Source of the DNA: Mycobacterium ahvazicum
GTDB taxonomy: Bacteria > Actinomycetota > Actinomycetes > Mycobacteriales > Mycobacteriaceae
Direction of reading: 5' to 3'
Length of the DNA stretch: 64,000 nucleotides
NCBI RefSeq assembly: GCF_900176255.2
Contig: NZ_FXEG02000003.1
Span: forward strand, 806,001 to 870,000
Shown: positions 50,871 to 59,101 of the stretch, in pieces
Layout: each line of letters begins with the position of its first letter
Position numbering within the stretch: the first letter of the stretch is position 1
The notes under the pieces: generated by a model
What the model was told of the DNA's origin: nothing
Databases searched by the model: none
What the model saw: only the letters and a program-made list of their open reading frames with translations
Program-made: the position numbers and the translations under genes

Positions 50871-52084
50871 ACCTCCGGATCTGGTCGAAAACGAACTGTC
50901 AGCTCACCGCCCCGCAGATGCGCGTCGAGCACCGTGCACCGCCGTAGTACCGACGCCAACCGAACCCGGCGCCGCAACCCGCCGGCGCTGATGATCAGGT
51001 CGTCGTCCACCCGGCCCAGGGACAGCGATCCGGGGTCGAGCTGGGGCAACGTTAGCCGCATCCGGTAGATCGACCCAAGTCCCGACCCCGACTCGAGATC
51101 CACAATAGGACGCAACGGTCCTGGTGGGGCGGCTCCACGCCGAAGACGCGCGCTGTCGAGCAACCCGCCCAGCGCCTTGGGTCCGATCGGCTCACCCGCC
51201 AAGTGCGGGGTCATCACGAGCGCCACGTCACCGATCGTGGCATCGAGCTCCTCGAGCACCGCGCGCTGCTCGGAGATCCGCTCGCCGTACCAGTAGAACG
51301 CCGGGTGCTCGGGCAGGTTGCGGTACTCGTAGGACTCGTCCTCGACCAGAACCTGGTTGATGATCAGCTCCTCGACCCGCACCCCCATCAGCGACAACGA
51401 GCCCAGCGTCCGGACCGCTTCGGCGGCCACCACGCGCTCGGGCGTCAGCACCAGGTGCGCGCTGACCAGATCCCCGTCGGTGAGCAGTGCGCTGAGCCGC
51501 TCGACGCTGGAGCTGATGCGTTCGATCAGCTCCACCACCGCGGCCGAGCGGGCGTCGTCGGCGGTGATGGACAGCCGGCGATGGCGCGGCCAGGCGCGCT
51601 CGACGTAGAGCCCGAACGTGGCCGGCAGCGTCAGCATGCGCAGCGCGTCCGCGGTCGAGGCGCAGTCGACGACGACGCGATCCCATCGTCCCGACGCCGC
51701 GAGTTCGCCGACCGCGTGCAGGCCGAGCACCTCCTGGATGCCCGGCAACGCCGAAAGTTCTTCGGGGGCAATACTACTCAGCTCGGAGTCGGGGAACCGG
51801 CGATCCAGCGCGGTGACCACCTCATGCCAGCGGGCCTCGAGCAGGGCTAACGTGTCCAGCGCCAGCGCGTCGAGCAATCCCGTCTCGGCGGCTCCCCCAG
51901 TTTCCAGGCCGGCAAGCACCCGAACCGGTTCGCCGCGTCCGTTCGGCGGGACCGGGATGCCGAGCACGTCGCCCAGCGAGTGCGCCTGGTCGGTTGAGAC
52001 CACCAGCACGCGCTGCCCTTCGATCGCGTCACAGACCGCGGTGGCAGCAGCGAGGGTGGATTTTCCTACCCCACCCTTCCCCAC
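50858..52084 (-). CDS. ArsA/Get3-like P-loop ATPase (Rv2184c-like)
   Basis: An anion-transporting-ATPase-like protein with the deviant Walker A GKGGVGKST at its very start, the switch STDQAHSLGD, and DRVVVDCAST as Walker B. The C-terminal 60 residues form a small separate beta domain. The only standard in-frame start, the GTG at 52084, begins inside the P-loop and would delete the first beta strand. The frame extends 19 codons upstream (SESVSPTPPVTGARISLF) to a CTG at 52141 that overlaps the preceding gene, so a non-canonical start there is likely. It may deliver a client protein or lipid, by analogy with Get3, but this is inference. Confidence 0.88.
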   Translation of the reverse strand: MGKGGVGKSTLAAATAVCDAIEGQRVLVVSTDQAHSLGDVLGIPVPPNGRGEPVRVLAGLETGGAAETGLLDALALDTLALLEARWHEVVTALDRRFPDSELSSIAPEELSALPGIQEVLGLHAVGELAASGRWDRVVVDCASTADALRMLTLPATFGLYVERAWPRHRRLSITADDARSAAVVELIERISSSVERLSALLTDGDLVSAHLVLTPERVVAAEAVRTLGSLSLMGVRVEELIINQVLVEDESYEYRNLPEHPAFYWYGERISEQRAVLEELDATIGDVALVMTPHLAGEPIGPKALGGLLDSARLRRGAAPPGPLRPIVDLESGSGLGSIYRMRLTLPQLDPGSLSLGRVDDDLIISAGGLRRRVRLASVLRRCTVLDAHLRGGELTVRFRPDPEVWPK

Positions 52085-52133
52085 GAAGAGGCTGATCCGG
52101 GCGCCGGTAACGGGCGGGGTGGGTGAAACGGAC

Positions 52134-52571
52134 TCACTCAGCCTCGACTCGTTTCTTCAGATCCTTCAATGCGGTGTCGGTCAGCCGGCGCTCGGCCTTG
52201 CGCTTGAGCAACCCGATCATCGGGATGGCCAGATCGACCGAGAGTTCGTAGGTGACATCTGTCCCAGAATCCTTGGCCGCCAACCGATATGACCCTTCGA
52301 GCGAGCGCAGCAGCGAGCTGGAGACCAGGGTCCAGCTCAGCGACTTGTGATCGGCCGGCCACTGGTAGGACATCACCATGGTGTCCTTGATGACACCGGC
52401 GTCCATCACGAAGCGCACGGTCTTCGGGTAGCCGTCGGCCCCGCGCTCCTGAACCTCGGCTTCCTTATACTCCGAGATCCAGTCCGGGTACGAATCGATG
52501 TCGGCGATCACCTGCAACACCGTGCCGGGGTCTGCCTCGATGTGAATCGTCTGGGTCGTCTTTTCCGCCAC
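52134..52571 (-). CDS. SRPBCC (polyketide cyclase/START-like) protein (Rv2185c, TB16.3-like)
   Basis: A 145-residue START-like lipid-binding fold: QTIHIEADPGTVLQVIADIDSYPDWISEYKEAEV, the beta-sheet SLSWTLVSSSLLRSLEGSY, and a C-terminal helix. I chose the GTG at 52571. It is upstream of and overlaps the ATPase gene. It probably binds a hydrophobic ligand; no catalytic residues are evident. Confidence 0.88.
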   Translation of the reverse strand: MAEKTTQTIHIEADPGTVLQVIADIDSYPDWISEYKEAEVQERGADGYPKTVRFVMDAGVIKDTMVMSYQWPADHKSLSWTLVSSSLLRSLEGSYRLAAKDSGTDVTYELSVDLAIPMIGLLKRKAERRLTDTALKDLKKRVEAE

Positions 52572-52674
52572 CTGGCCGCTACCTTCTCTCCGCAAGGGGG
52601 CACACGCCGGTCCTCTCCGGTAGTACCCCGCCTTTGGACCGAAACGCTACTCTCCGGGCGAACCTTGACCGGAG

Positions 52675-53064
52675 TTAAGCTACCGGAGAAACGCCGACCG
52701 GTCGTGACCGTTCCACTGTCGCCTTGACCTCGAAAGCCATCTTCTTACCCGCCACCCGACGGCGGTGCGTCATTTTCGCCAAGTTCAGTTTGGCCAGCTG
52801 GTAGGCCGCCACGCCAGTGGGTTCGGCGTGCACAAAGTAGTGCAGCACCACCCCGTCCAGCGAGGGCTCCAGCCACACCTCCATCGTGCCGGTCAGCGCC
52901 CCGGTGACCGTCCAGCGAATTCCCTTTTCGGCCCGGTCCTCGACGACCTGTAGCCGCAGATCCGGCCACCACCGTCTCCAGCACGCCCGGTCGCCGATCG
53001 CGGCGCCGACCAGTGCACCGTCGGCGGCCACGTAGGTCTGGTCCGCGATCTGGATGCTGTGCAT
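52675..53064 (-). CDS. SRPBCC-like protein (Rv2186c-like)
   Basis: A 129-residue protein with a START-like pattern: SIQIADQTYVAADGALVGAAIGD, then VEDRAEKGIRWTVTGALTGTMEVWLEP and a C-terminal helix VAAYQLAKLNLAKM. It lies 103 bases upstream of the other SRPBCC gene and diverges from fadD15. I chose the ATG at 53064, which gives the family length. The function is unknown, but association with an ATPase and acyl-CoA ligase suggests handling of lipids. Confidence 0.83.
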   Translation of the reverse strand: MHSIQIADQTYVAADGALVGAAIGDRACWRRWWPDLRLQVVEDRAEKGIRWTVTGALTGTMEVWLEPSLDGVVLHYFVHAEPTGVAAYQLAKLNLAKMTHRRRVAGKKMAFEVKATVERSRPVGVSPVA

Positions 53065-53223
53065 CGTGTCAGCTTCACATATCAATATCCGAGGCACGTC
53101 GCCGAGGGCGCACCGCAACAAAGCGGCCGCCCAACCGACTGCTTGGTTGCTGCGCGAATACCGCGATTAGTCTGAGTTACAGCAAGCCGGCCACCAGTCA
53201 CCAGATCAATCGGAGTCAAAAGA

Positions 53224-55026
53224 GTGCGTGAGTACAGCGTTCCTGCCCGCTTCTCCGTCGGCGAGCACGACAACATCGCGGCCATGGTCTTCGAGCACGA
53301 GCGCGACGACCCCAGCTTGGTCATCTATCAACGTCAGATCGACGGGGTGTGGACCGACGTCACCTGCGCCGAGGCCGCCCAGCAGATCCGCTCCGCTGCA
53401 TTGGGCCTGATCTCGCTGGGCGTGGAACCCGGCGACCGGGTGTCGATCTTCTCGGCCACCCGCTACGAGTGGGCGATCCTCGACCTGGCCATCCTGTCGA
53501 TCGGCGCCGTCACCGTGCCGATCTACGAGACTTCGTCGGCCGAGCAGGTGCGCTGGGTGCTGAAGGACTCCGAAGCCGTGGTGGCGTTCGCCGAAACCGA
53601 CGCGCACGCCGCGACGGTCACCGAGCTCACCGGCGAACTTCCCGCCCTGCGCCGGGTGCTGCACATCGACGGGTCGGGCCCCAAGGCGCTCGACCAGCTC
53701 GTCGAGGCCGGCGCGTCGGTCGACCCCGAGCAGCTGACCGCTCGCCAAGCGGCGCTGCGCTCGGAGCATCCCGCGACGCTGATCTACACGTCCGGGACCA
53801 CCGGACGTCCCAAAGGGTGCCAGCTCACCCATTCCAACCTGCTCTACGAGACACGGGGTGCCAAGGAGTGTCTGCCAACCCTGCTGGACGAGGGGCAACG
53901 GCTGTTGATCTTCCTGCCCCTGGCCCATGTGCTGGCCCGCTCGCTGACCCTGTCCGCGTTCGCCAACAAGGTGACATGTGGGTTCACCAGCGACATCAAG
54001 AACCTGCTGCCGATGTTCGCGGTGTTCAAGCCGACGGTCGTGGTCTCGGTGCCGCGGGTGTTCGAGAAGGTCTACAACACCGCCGAGCAGAACGCCGCCA
54101 ACGACGGCAAGGGGCCGATCTTCGCGCGCGCCGTGCAAACCGCGGTCGACTGGAGCGAGGCGCAGGAAAACGGCGGGCCCGGGCTGCTGCTGCGCGCCAA
54201 GCACGCGCTGTTCGACCGGTTGGTCTACCACAAGCTGCGCGCCGCGCTGGGCGGCGACTGCCACGCGTCGGTGTCCGGCGGCGCGCCGCTGGGCGCCCGG
54301 CTGGGGCACTTCTACCGGGGTGTGGGCCTGACCATCCACGAGGGGTACGGCCTGACCGAGACCAGCTCGGCGATCACGGTCAACCAGGTCGGCAGGGTCA
54401 AGATCGGGACCGTCGGAACGCTGTTGCCGGGCAACAGCATGCGCATCGCCGACGACGGTGAACTGTTGGTGCGCGGCGGCGTGGTGTTCAGCGGCTACTG
54501 GCGCAACGAGCAGGCCACCGCCGAGGCGTTCGCAGACGGCTGGTTCAAACCCGGCGACCTCGGCGCGCTCGACGAGGACGGCTTCCTGAAGATCACCGGC
54601 CGTAAGAAGGAGATCATCGTTACCGCCGGCGGCAAGAACGTCGCGCCCGCCGTGCTGGAAGACCAACTGCGGGCGCACCCGTTGATCAGCCAGGCGATGG
54701 TGGTCGGGGACGCCAAACCCTTTGTCGGAGCACTGATCACGATCGATCCGGAGGCATTCGACAGCTGGAAGCAGCGCAACAGCAAGGGCGAGGGCTCGTC
54801 CGTCGGCGATCTGGCCACGGATCCGGATCTGGTCGCCGAGATCGACGCCGCGGTCAAGCAGGCCAACCTGTCGGTGTCGCATGCCGAATCGATCCGCAAG
54901 TTCCGCATCCTGCCGGTCGACTTCACCGAGGACACCGGCGAGCTGACCCCGACGATGAAGCTCAAACGCAACGTGGTGGCCGAGAAGTTCGCCTCCGACA
55001 TCGAGGCGCTCTACGAGAAGGACTAG
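53224..55026 (+). CDS. fadD15: FadD15, long-chain fatty acyl-CoA ligase
   Basis: A 600-residue AMP-forming ligase that activates fatty acids as CoA thioesters. The AMP-binding motif is LIYTSGTTGRPKGCQLTH, with YGLTETSSAITVN, the Asp of GWFKPGDLGALDEDGFLKITGRKKE and the catalytic Lys region LTPTMKLKRN near the end. It begins with GTG at 53224. The stop codon TAG is the first base pair or so of the 58-bp repeat array. Confidence 0.95.
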   Translation: MREYSVPARFSVGEHDNIAAMVFEHERDDPSLVIYQRQIDGVWTDVTCAEAAQQIRSAALGLISLGVEPGDRVSIFSATRYEWAILDLAILSIGAVTVPIYETSSAEQVRWVLKDSEAVVAFAETDAHAATVTELTGELPALRRVLHIDGSGPKALDQLVEAGASVDPEQLTARQAALRSEHPATLIYTSGTTGRPKGCQLTHSNLLYETRGAKECLPTLLDEGQRLLIFLPLAHVLARSLTLSAFANKVTCGFTSDIKNLLPMFAVFKPTVVVSVPRVFEKVYNTAEQNAANDGKGPIFARAVQTAVDWSEAQENGGPGLLLRAKHALFDRLVYHKLRAALGGDCHASVSGGAPLGARLGHFYRGVGLTIHEGYGLTETSSAITVNQVGRVKIGTVGTLLPGNSMRIADDGELLVRGGVVFSGYWRNEQATAEAFADGWFKPGDLGALDEDGFLKITGRKKEIIVTAGGKNVAPAVLEDQLRAHPLISQAMVVGDAKPFVGALITIDPEAFDSWKQRNSKGEGSSVGDLATDPDLVAEIDAAVKQANLSVSHAESIRKFRILPVDFTEDTGELTPTMKLKRNVVAEKFASDIEALYEKD

Positions 55027-55232
55027 CGGGCCGCTGCGCGGCCCACATCGTCGGCTCGCCAGACCGGATTTCTCGCCTCCTCAGCGGGCCGCCGCGTGGC
55101 CCACATCGTCGGCTCGCCAGACCGGATTTCTCGCCTCCTCAGCGGGCCGCCGCGCGGCCCACATCGTCGGCTCGCCAGACCGGATTTCTCGCCTCCTCAG
55201 CGGGCCGCCGCGCGGCCCACATCGTCGGCTCG
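55025..55232. repeat. 58-bp tandem repeat array (3.6 copies) between fadD15 and pimB'
   Basis: Units begin at 55025, 55083, 55141 and 55199; three are complete and the fourth stops after 34 bases. Copies differ at only a few positions. Each starts AGCGGGCCGC and contains a GGGCCGC-n3-GCGGCCC hairpin. The first unit begins in the fadD15 stop codon and the last covers the pimB' stop codon, so the array is the whole intergenic space. It resembles a variable-number repeat and may also terminate both convergent transcripts. Confidence 0.93.
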
Positions 55233-56360
55233 GAGAAGATCGGCCAGCCGCGCCGCCAGCGTGTCCCAGCGCCAGTTCGTGGTCACCCAATCGCGTCCGG
55301 CCGCGCCCATCAGCGCGGCCCGGTCCGGATCGGCCAGCAGTTCGGTGACGGCGTCGCCGATCATGCGCACCGAGTTCCCGTCGACGACGAGTCCAGTCTT
55401 GTTGTGCTGCACGGCTTCTGGAGCTCCGCCCGAATCGCCGGCGATCACCGGGACGCCGGTCGCCGAGGCCTCCAGGAAAACGATGCCGAGGCCCTCGACG
55501 TCCATGCCCGCGCCGCGGGTGCGGCACGGCATCGCGAAGACGTCGGCCAGTGCGTAGTGGGCGGGCAGTTCGGCCGAGGGCACCGCGCCGGTGAAGGTCA
55601 CGTGGTCGGCCACGCCGCAACTCTGGGCCAGCTTGCGCAGGGCGTCCAGGTACGGGCCGCTGCCGACGATCACCAGGGCGGCGCCATCGACGCGTTCCCG
55701 GATCGAGGGCAGCGCCTTGATCAGCATGTCCTGGCCCTTGCGCGGGACCAGGCGGGACAAGCACACGACGGTGGGCCGCTCGCCCAGTCCGTAGCGGTTG
55801 CGCAGCTCGGTGCGCCCGGCGGGGTCCGGGCGGAACCGGTCGGTGTCGACTCCCGACGGCAGGTATTCCAGCGACGCCGCGGGCCCGAACGCCGTCGCGA
55901 ACCGGGACCGGGTATAGCGGCTGACGAACGTCACCACGTCGGTATCGTTGCCGATGCGACGCAGCACCGATCGCGCCACCGGAAGCATCGACCAGCCCAC
56001 CTCATGACCGTGCGTGCTGGCCAGCACCCGGGTGGCACCGGCCTGCCGGGCCCGCGCCGCCAGCAGCGCCAGCGGTGCGGCCGCGCCGAACCACACGGTG
56101 TCGATGCCGTGGTCGCCGATCAACCGTCGCATCCGGGCATCGACGGCCGGCCCCGGCAGCATCAGCGTCCCCGGATGGCGCACCACCCGATAGCCGGCCG
56201 CTTCGGCGTCGAAGACGTCCGCGCCCTTCCATTGCGGCGCGTACACCAACACCGCATGCGACCCGGTGCTCACCAGCCGGCCGACGAATTCGCGCAGGTA
56301 GGACTGGATGCCGCCACGCCGCGGCGGAAAGTCGTTGGTTACCAGCAGAACCCGGCTCAC
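55197..56360 (-). CDS. pimB: PimB', phosphatidylinositol monomannoside mannosyltransferase
   Basis: A 387-residue GT4 GT-B enzyme that adds the second mannose to PIM1, an early step of PIM/LM/LAM synthesis. VLLVTNDFPPRRGGIQSYL opens the acceptor domain, VCLSRLVPRKGQD begins the donor domain, and GLGIVFLEASATGVPVIAG with EAV binds GDP-mannose. The GTG start is at 56360. Its last residues (DDVGRAAAR) and stop codon are encoded in the tandem repeat. An AGGCTAGCCT palindrome lies just upstream of the start (56368-56377). Confidence 0.95.
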   Translation of the reverse strand: MSRVLLVTNDFPPRRGGIQSYLREFVGRLVSTGSHAVLVYAPQWKGADVFDAEAAGYRVVRHPGTLMLPGPAVDARMRRLIGDHGIDTVWFGAAAPLALLAARARQAGATRVLASTHGHEVGWSMLPVARSVLRRIGNDTDVVTFVSRYTRSRFATAFGPAASLEYLPSGVDTDRFRPDPAGRTELRNRYGLGERPTVVCLSRLVPRKGQDMLIKALPSIRERVDGAALVIVGSGPYLDALRKLAQSCGVADHVTFTGAVPSAELPAHYALADVFAMPCRTRGAGMDVEGLGIVFLEASATGVPVIAGDSGGAPEAVQHNKTGLVVDGNSVRMIGDAVTELLADPDRAALMGAAGRDWVTTNWRWDTLAARLADLLRADDVGRAAAR

Positions 56361-56455
56361 TTGCCTTAGGCTAGCCTGGCGACGATGCAGAGCGCGCAGC
56401 GGTCTGAGGTGGGGGTGCCCCCAGCCGCGCAGCCGCGAGGGGGCGAGTCGGGCAA

Positions 56456-57391
56456 TTAGGCCCCGCCGACCATCCATTGCTGCCAGCGCGCGAGCAGGCC
56501 TGCCGGGTCGATGTCCAGCACGTCGCGGCCGGCGGTGTACGGGTCGGCATGGGTGACGCCGCAGACGGCGAGATAGTAGGCACGCAGCTTCGGCGTCCCG
56601 AAGGTATCGGCGACGAAGCGGGCGAACCACCAGGCACGGTCGTAGGCCAGCGAGCGCTGCGGCCCCGGGGTGTCCAGGTCGAAGTCCGACGGCAGCGACA
56701 CGGGCCGCGAGCGCTGTCCGGCGGGGACCGGGCCACTGGGCCGGGCAATGAAATCGGCGACGCCTTCAGCCAGCCATCGCGGCGCGTCGAGCGCGGTGTC
56801 GGCGCGTGCCGCGTAATGAAAAAGCTCGTGTGTCAACACAATTCGCAACGCCGAGTCGCTCATGCCGGTAGCACCGGGGGCGAACACGATCCGCTGGCCG
56901 ACCACCACCCGATGCGCGGGATCGATGCGATCCGCGACGGTGATCGCGGCGATGTCCGCCCACTGCTCCGGCGATCCGCCACCGGCGGCGGCGCGGAACT
57001 GGTCGTCGGAGCCGGCGACCACTACCGAGATGTCGGGCGACCAGTCGGCTCCCCAGAATGCCTCGACCTTGTCGATCGCGGTGGGTATCTCGGCTGCGAT
57101 ACGGGCCAGCAGGCGGTCCGCGGCCGCACCGCCCAGGCCGATCAGCCGGACCTGGCGGTCACCGACGATCAGCGGCGCCCGCCCGGCGATCGGTTGGGTG
57201 CGCGCGGGCACGACCAGCTGTGCGGGTCTTATCCGGCCGTCGCGGGCATTCAGCGGGACGGCGGCCGCGACCACGATCTCAACGACGAAGACCCAGGCCA
57301 GCAGGATCGATAGCCACCGGCGACGCCGACGGTATTGCCTGGACGGAAAACGGTCAGTAACGGCGGGCGTCGTGAATCGGGCCCGCGGCAT
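56456..57391 (-). CDS. Predicted membrane-anchored zinc metallopeptidase (Rv2189c-like)
   Basis: A 311-residue protein with a short basic N-terminus, a membrane helix (about residues 27-45) and an outer domain. That domain contains HELFH (His188, Glu189, His192) and, 17 residues on, WLAEGVADF with Glu209, the HExxH...E pattern of gluzincin peptidases. It has usually been annotated only as a conserved hypothetical. The substrate is unknown, but its place between ripC and pimB' suggests the cell envelope. The ATG at 57391 overlaps the ripC end by 38 bases. Confidence 0.8.
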   Translation of the reverse strand: MPRARFTTPAVTDRFPSRQYRRRRRWLSILLAWVFVVEIVVAAAVPLNARDGRIRPAQLVVPARTQPIAGRAPLIVGDRQVRLIGLGGAAADRLLARIAAEIPTAIDKVEAFWGADWSPDISVVVAGSDDQFRAAAGGGSPEQWADIAAITVADRIDPAHRVVVGQRIVFAPGATGMSDSALRIVLTHELFHYAARADTALDAPRWLAEGVADFIARPSGPVPAGQRSRPVSLPSDFDLDTPGPQRSLAYDRAWWFARFVADTFGTPKLRAYYLAVCGVTHADPYTAGRDVLDIDPAGLLARWQQWMVGGA

Positions 57392-58526
57392 TCATCGGCA
57401 CCACCCGTACCGGCACGCCGTAGGTGGACGAGTGAATCACCATGCCGTCGCCGACGTAGATGCCGCTGTGCGACGCGTCGGAATAGAAGGTCACCACGTC
57501 CCCGGGCTGCAGGTCCGACAGCGCCACCGGCTGACCGCCGTTGGCCTGCGCCTGGCTCGAGTGCGGCAACGAGACACCGGCCTGCTGGAAGGCCCACATG
57601 ACCAGTCCGGAGCAGTCGAACCCGCCAGGTGCGGCACCACCCCACGAGTACGGCGTTCCCACCTGGGTCAGCGCCGCCTGGACGACGTTGGCGCGGTCAC
57701 CCCCAGGGCCACCCGGACCACCGGGAGCCATTCCGGGAAGGCCGGGCATCATCCCCGCCGGCTGCGGAACCTCGCCGGGCGGCAGCGCGCCGGGTGCCGG
57801 CGGCGCACCGGGCGGCAACGCCTCCGGGGCGGGCGCACCGGGAAGCGGCGCGGCGGCCGGCATCGGTCCGGGATCGGCCAGCGCGGTGCGCTGCTCCGGC
57901 GACAGGGACACGTACTGCGATTTGACGACCGCGATCTGAACCTGCAGCTGGCTCTGCTTGGACTGCAGACTGGCCCGCACCGCGGCAGCCTGCTCGGCCG
58001 CACTCTTGGCCTCCGCGGCGGACTTGGTCGATGCCTGCTCCGCCTTGGCGGCTTGCTCACTGGCCACCCGGAAACTTGCCATCTGCGTGGACATTTGAGT
58101 CGCCATCACGCGCTGTACGGCCAGCTTGTCGATCAATCCCTGCGGGGATTGCGCGGTCAGCATCGCCTCCATGCCGTCGACGCGGCCACCCATGTAGGTC
58201 GCTGCGGCCAGCTTGTTCACGGCGCTCTGGAAGGTGGCCAGTCGAGCCCGCGCCCCATCGACGGCGGCCTGGTCGTCCAAGTGCTTCTTGTCGGCGGCCT
58301 GCTGGGCGGCGAGCTTCTCGTTGAGGTCGAGCTGCGCGCTGTGCATGGCCTCGGTGGTCTGCTCCGCCTGCCGGGAGAGCTCGGTGAGCTTTGCCAGGGC
58401 GTCGTCGGCCGGATCGGCCGCCACATTGGCGGCACAGACACCCGATAAGACCGTGAGGCCTGCCAGCGTCCCGATGACTGACCGCGTGATGACACGCGAG
58501 ATCGAATGCGCGGAGCCGAAACTCAA
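57354..58526 (-). CDS. ripC: RipC-like NlpC/P60 peptidoglycan endopeptidase
   Basis: A 390-residue secreted hydrolase. A signal peptide (residues 1-37, ending AAD) precedes a long coiled coil (about 41-205), a Pro/Gly-rich linker (about 218-278) and an NlpC/P60 domain with Cys305 (FDCSGL), His353 (DASHSGIY) and His365. It cleaves within the stem peptide and is probably held inactive by the coiled coil until activated, as for RipC with FtsX. The TTG start at 58526 has AAGGAAG seven bases upstream. Confidence 0.93.
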   Translation of the reverse strand: MSFGSAHSISRVITRSVIGTLAGLTVLSGVCAANVAADPADDALAKLTELSRQAEQTTEAMHSAQLDLNEKLAAQQAADKKHLDDQAAVDGARARLATFQSAVNKLAAATYMGGRVDGMEAMLTAQSPQGLIDKLAVQRVMATQMSTQMASFRVASEQAAKAEQASTKSAAEAKSAAEQAAAVRASLQSKQSQLQVQIAVVKSQYVSLSPEQRTALADPGPMPAAAPLPGAPAPEALPPGAPPAPGALPPGEVPQPAGMMPGLPGMAPGGPGGPGGDRANVVQAALTQVGTPYSWGGAAPGGFDCSGLVMWAFQQAGVSLPHSSQAQANGGQPVALSDLQPGDVVTFYSDASHSGIYVGDGMVIHSSTYGVPVRVVPMNAAGPIHDARRY

Positions 58527-58712
58527 AGTATTGCTTCCTTAAACTGCCATCGACGTTAGAGGTCGAGCTGGGTTTAGGTCTCAAACAGGTTACGAAACGA
58601 TATCGGCGTTTGTCCAAACCAGATCGTTAAGAAAATGGAAAGATTTATGACATAAGTATGTGAACGAGACGGGGTACGCGGAGCGGTCCTGGGGTTTTGG
58701 CACTCAAGGGCA

Positions 58713-58967
58713 TTAGGCGACACCGGACCCGCGATTTCGATGAATCGGCACCAACCGCAACCGCGGCGCCATCCCCACGTCCGCGAGCACCTCGAGTGCG
58801 GCCCGTTCGTCTTCCAACAAAGTTTCCGGTACCCCGAGTAGCACGCTGACCACACAATCCCGGCATCCCGGGCCGCGCGCCGCGCAGTCGTCGCAGTCGA
58901 TCACCACCGGGGCACCCGGTCCTGACGCGGCGACACCTTTGCTCTCGGTTCGTCTGCTGTGGGCCAT
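58713..58967 (-). CDS. Cys-rich small protein, function unknown
   Basis: An 84-residue protein with a C-x2-C-x6-C-x2-C knuckle (CDDCAARGPGCRDC, about residues 25-38) that could hold zinc or an Fe-S cluster, followed by a helical segment. I recall similar short proteins at this place in other actinobacteria but know no function. The ATG at 58967 has GAGAGGA nine bases upstream. It diverges from the exonuclease/GIY-YIG gene. Confidence 0.7.
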   Translation of the reverse strand: MAHSRRTESKGVAASGPGAPVVIDCDDCAARGPGCRDCVVSVLLGVPETLLEDERAALEVLADVGMAPRLRLVPIHRNRGSGVA

Positions 58968-59101
58968 CGGAATCGGTCCTCTCATCCGGCTTGTCGTGCT
59001 CGGCCCGAACGCTAACTGCGGGCACCGACATCTTTTGGTGCGCGCGACACCCCGCGCCCGAAACACCGCGAGTGTCGGCCCCGATGCCTAACGTCACGCG
59101 C

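Noticed and set aside
55025..55232. Possible CRISPR array
   Set aside because: The 58-bp units are directly adjacent with no unique spacers and there are no cas genes.
55081..55764. A minus-strand frame running through the 58-bp repeats
   Set aside because: It is out of frame with the pimB' reading frame and contains no motif; pimB' stop at 55197 is consistent with the family end.
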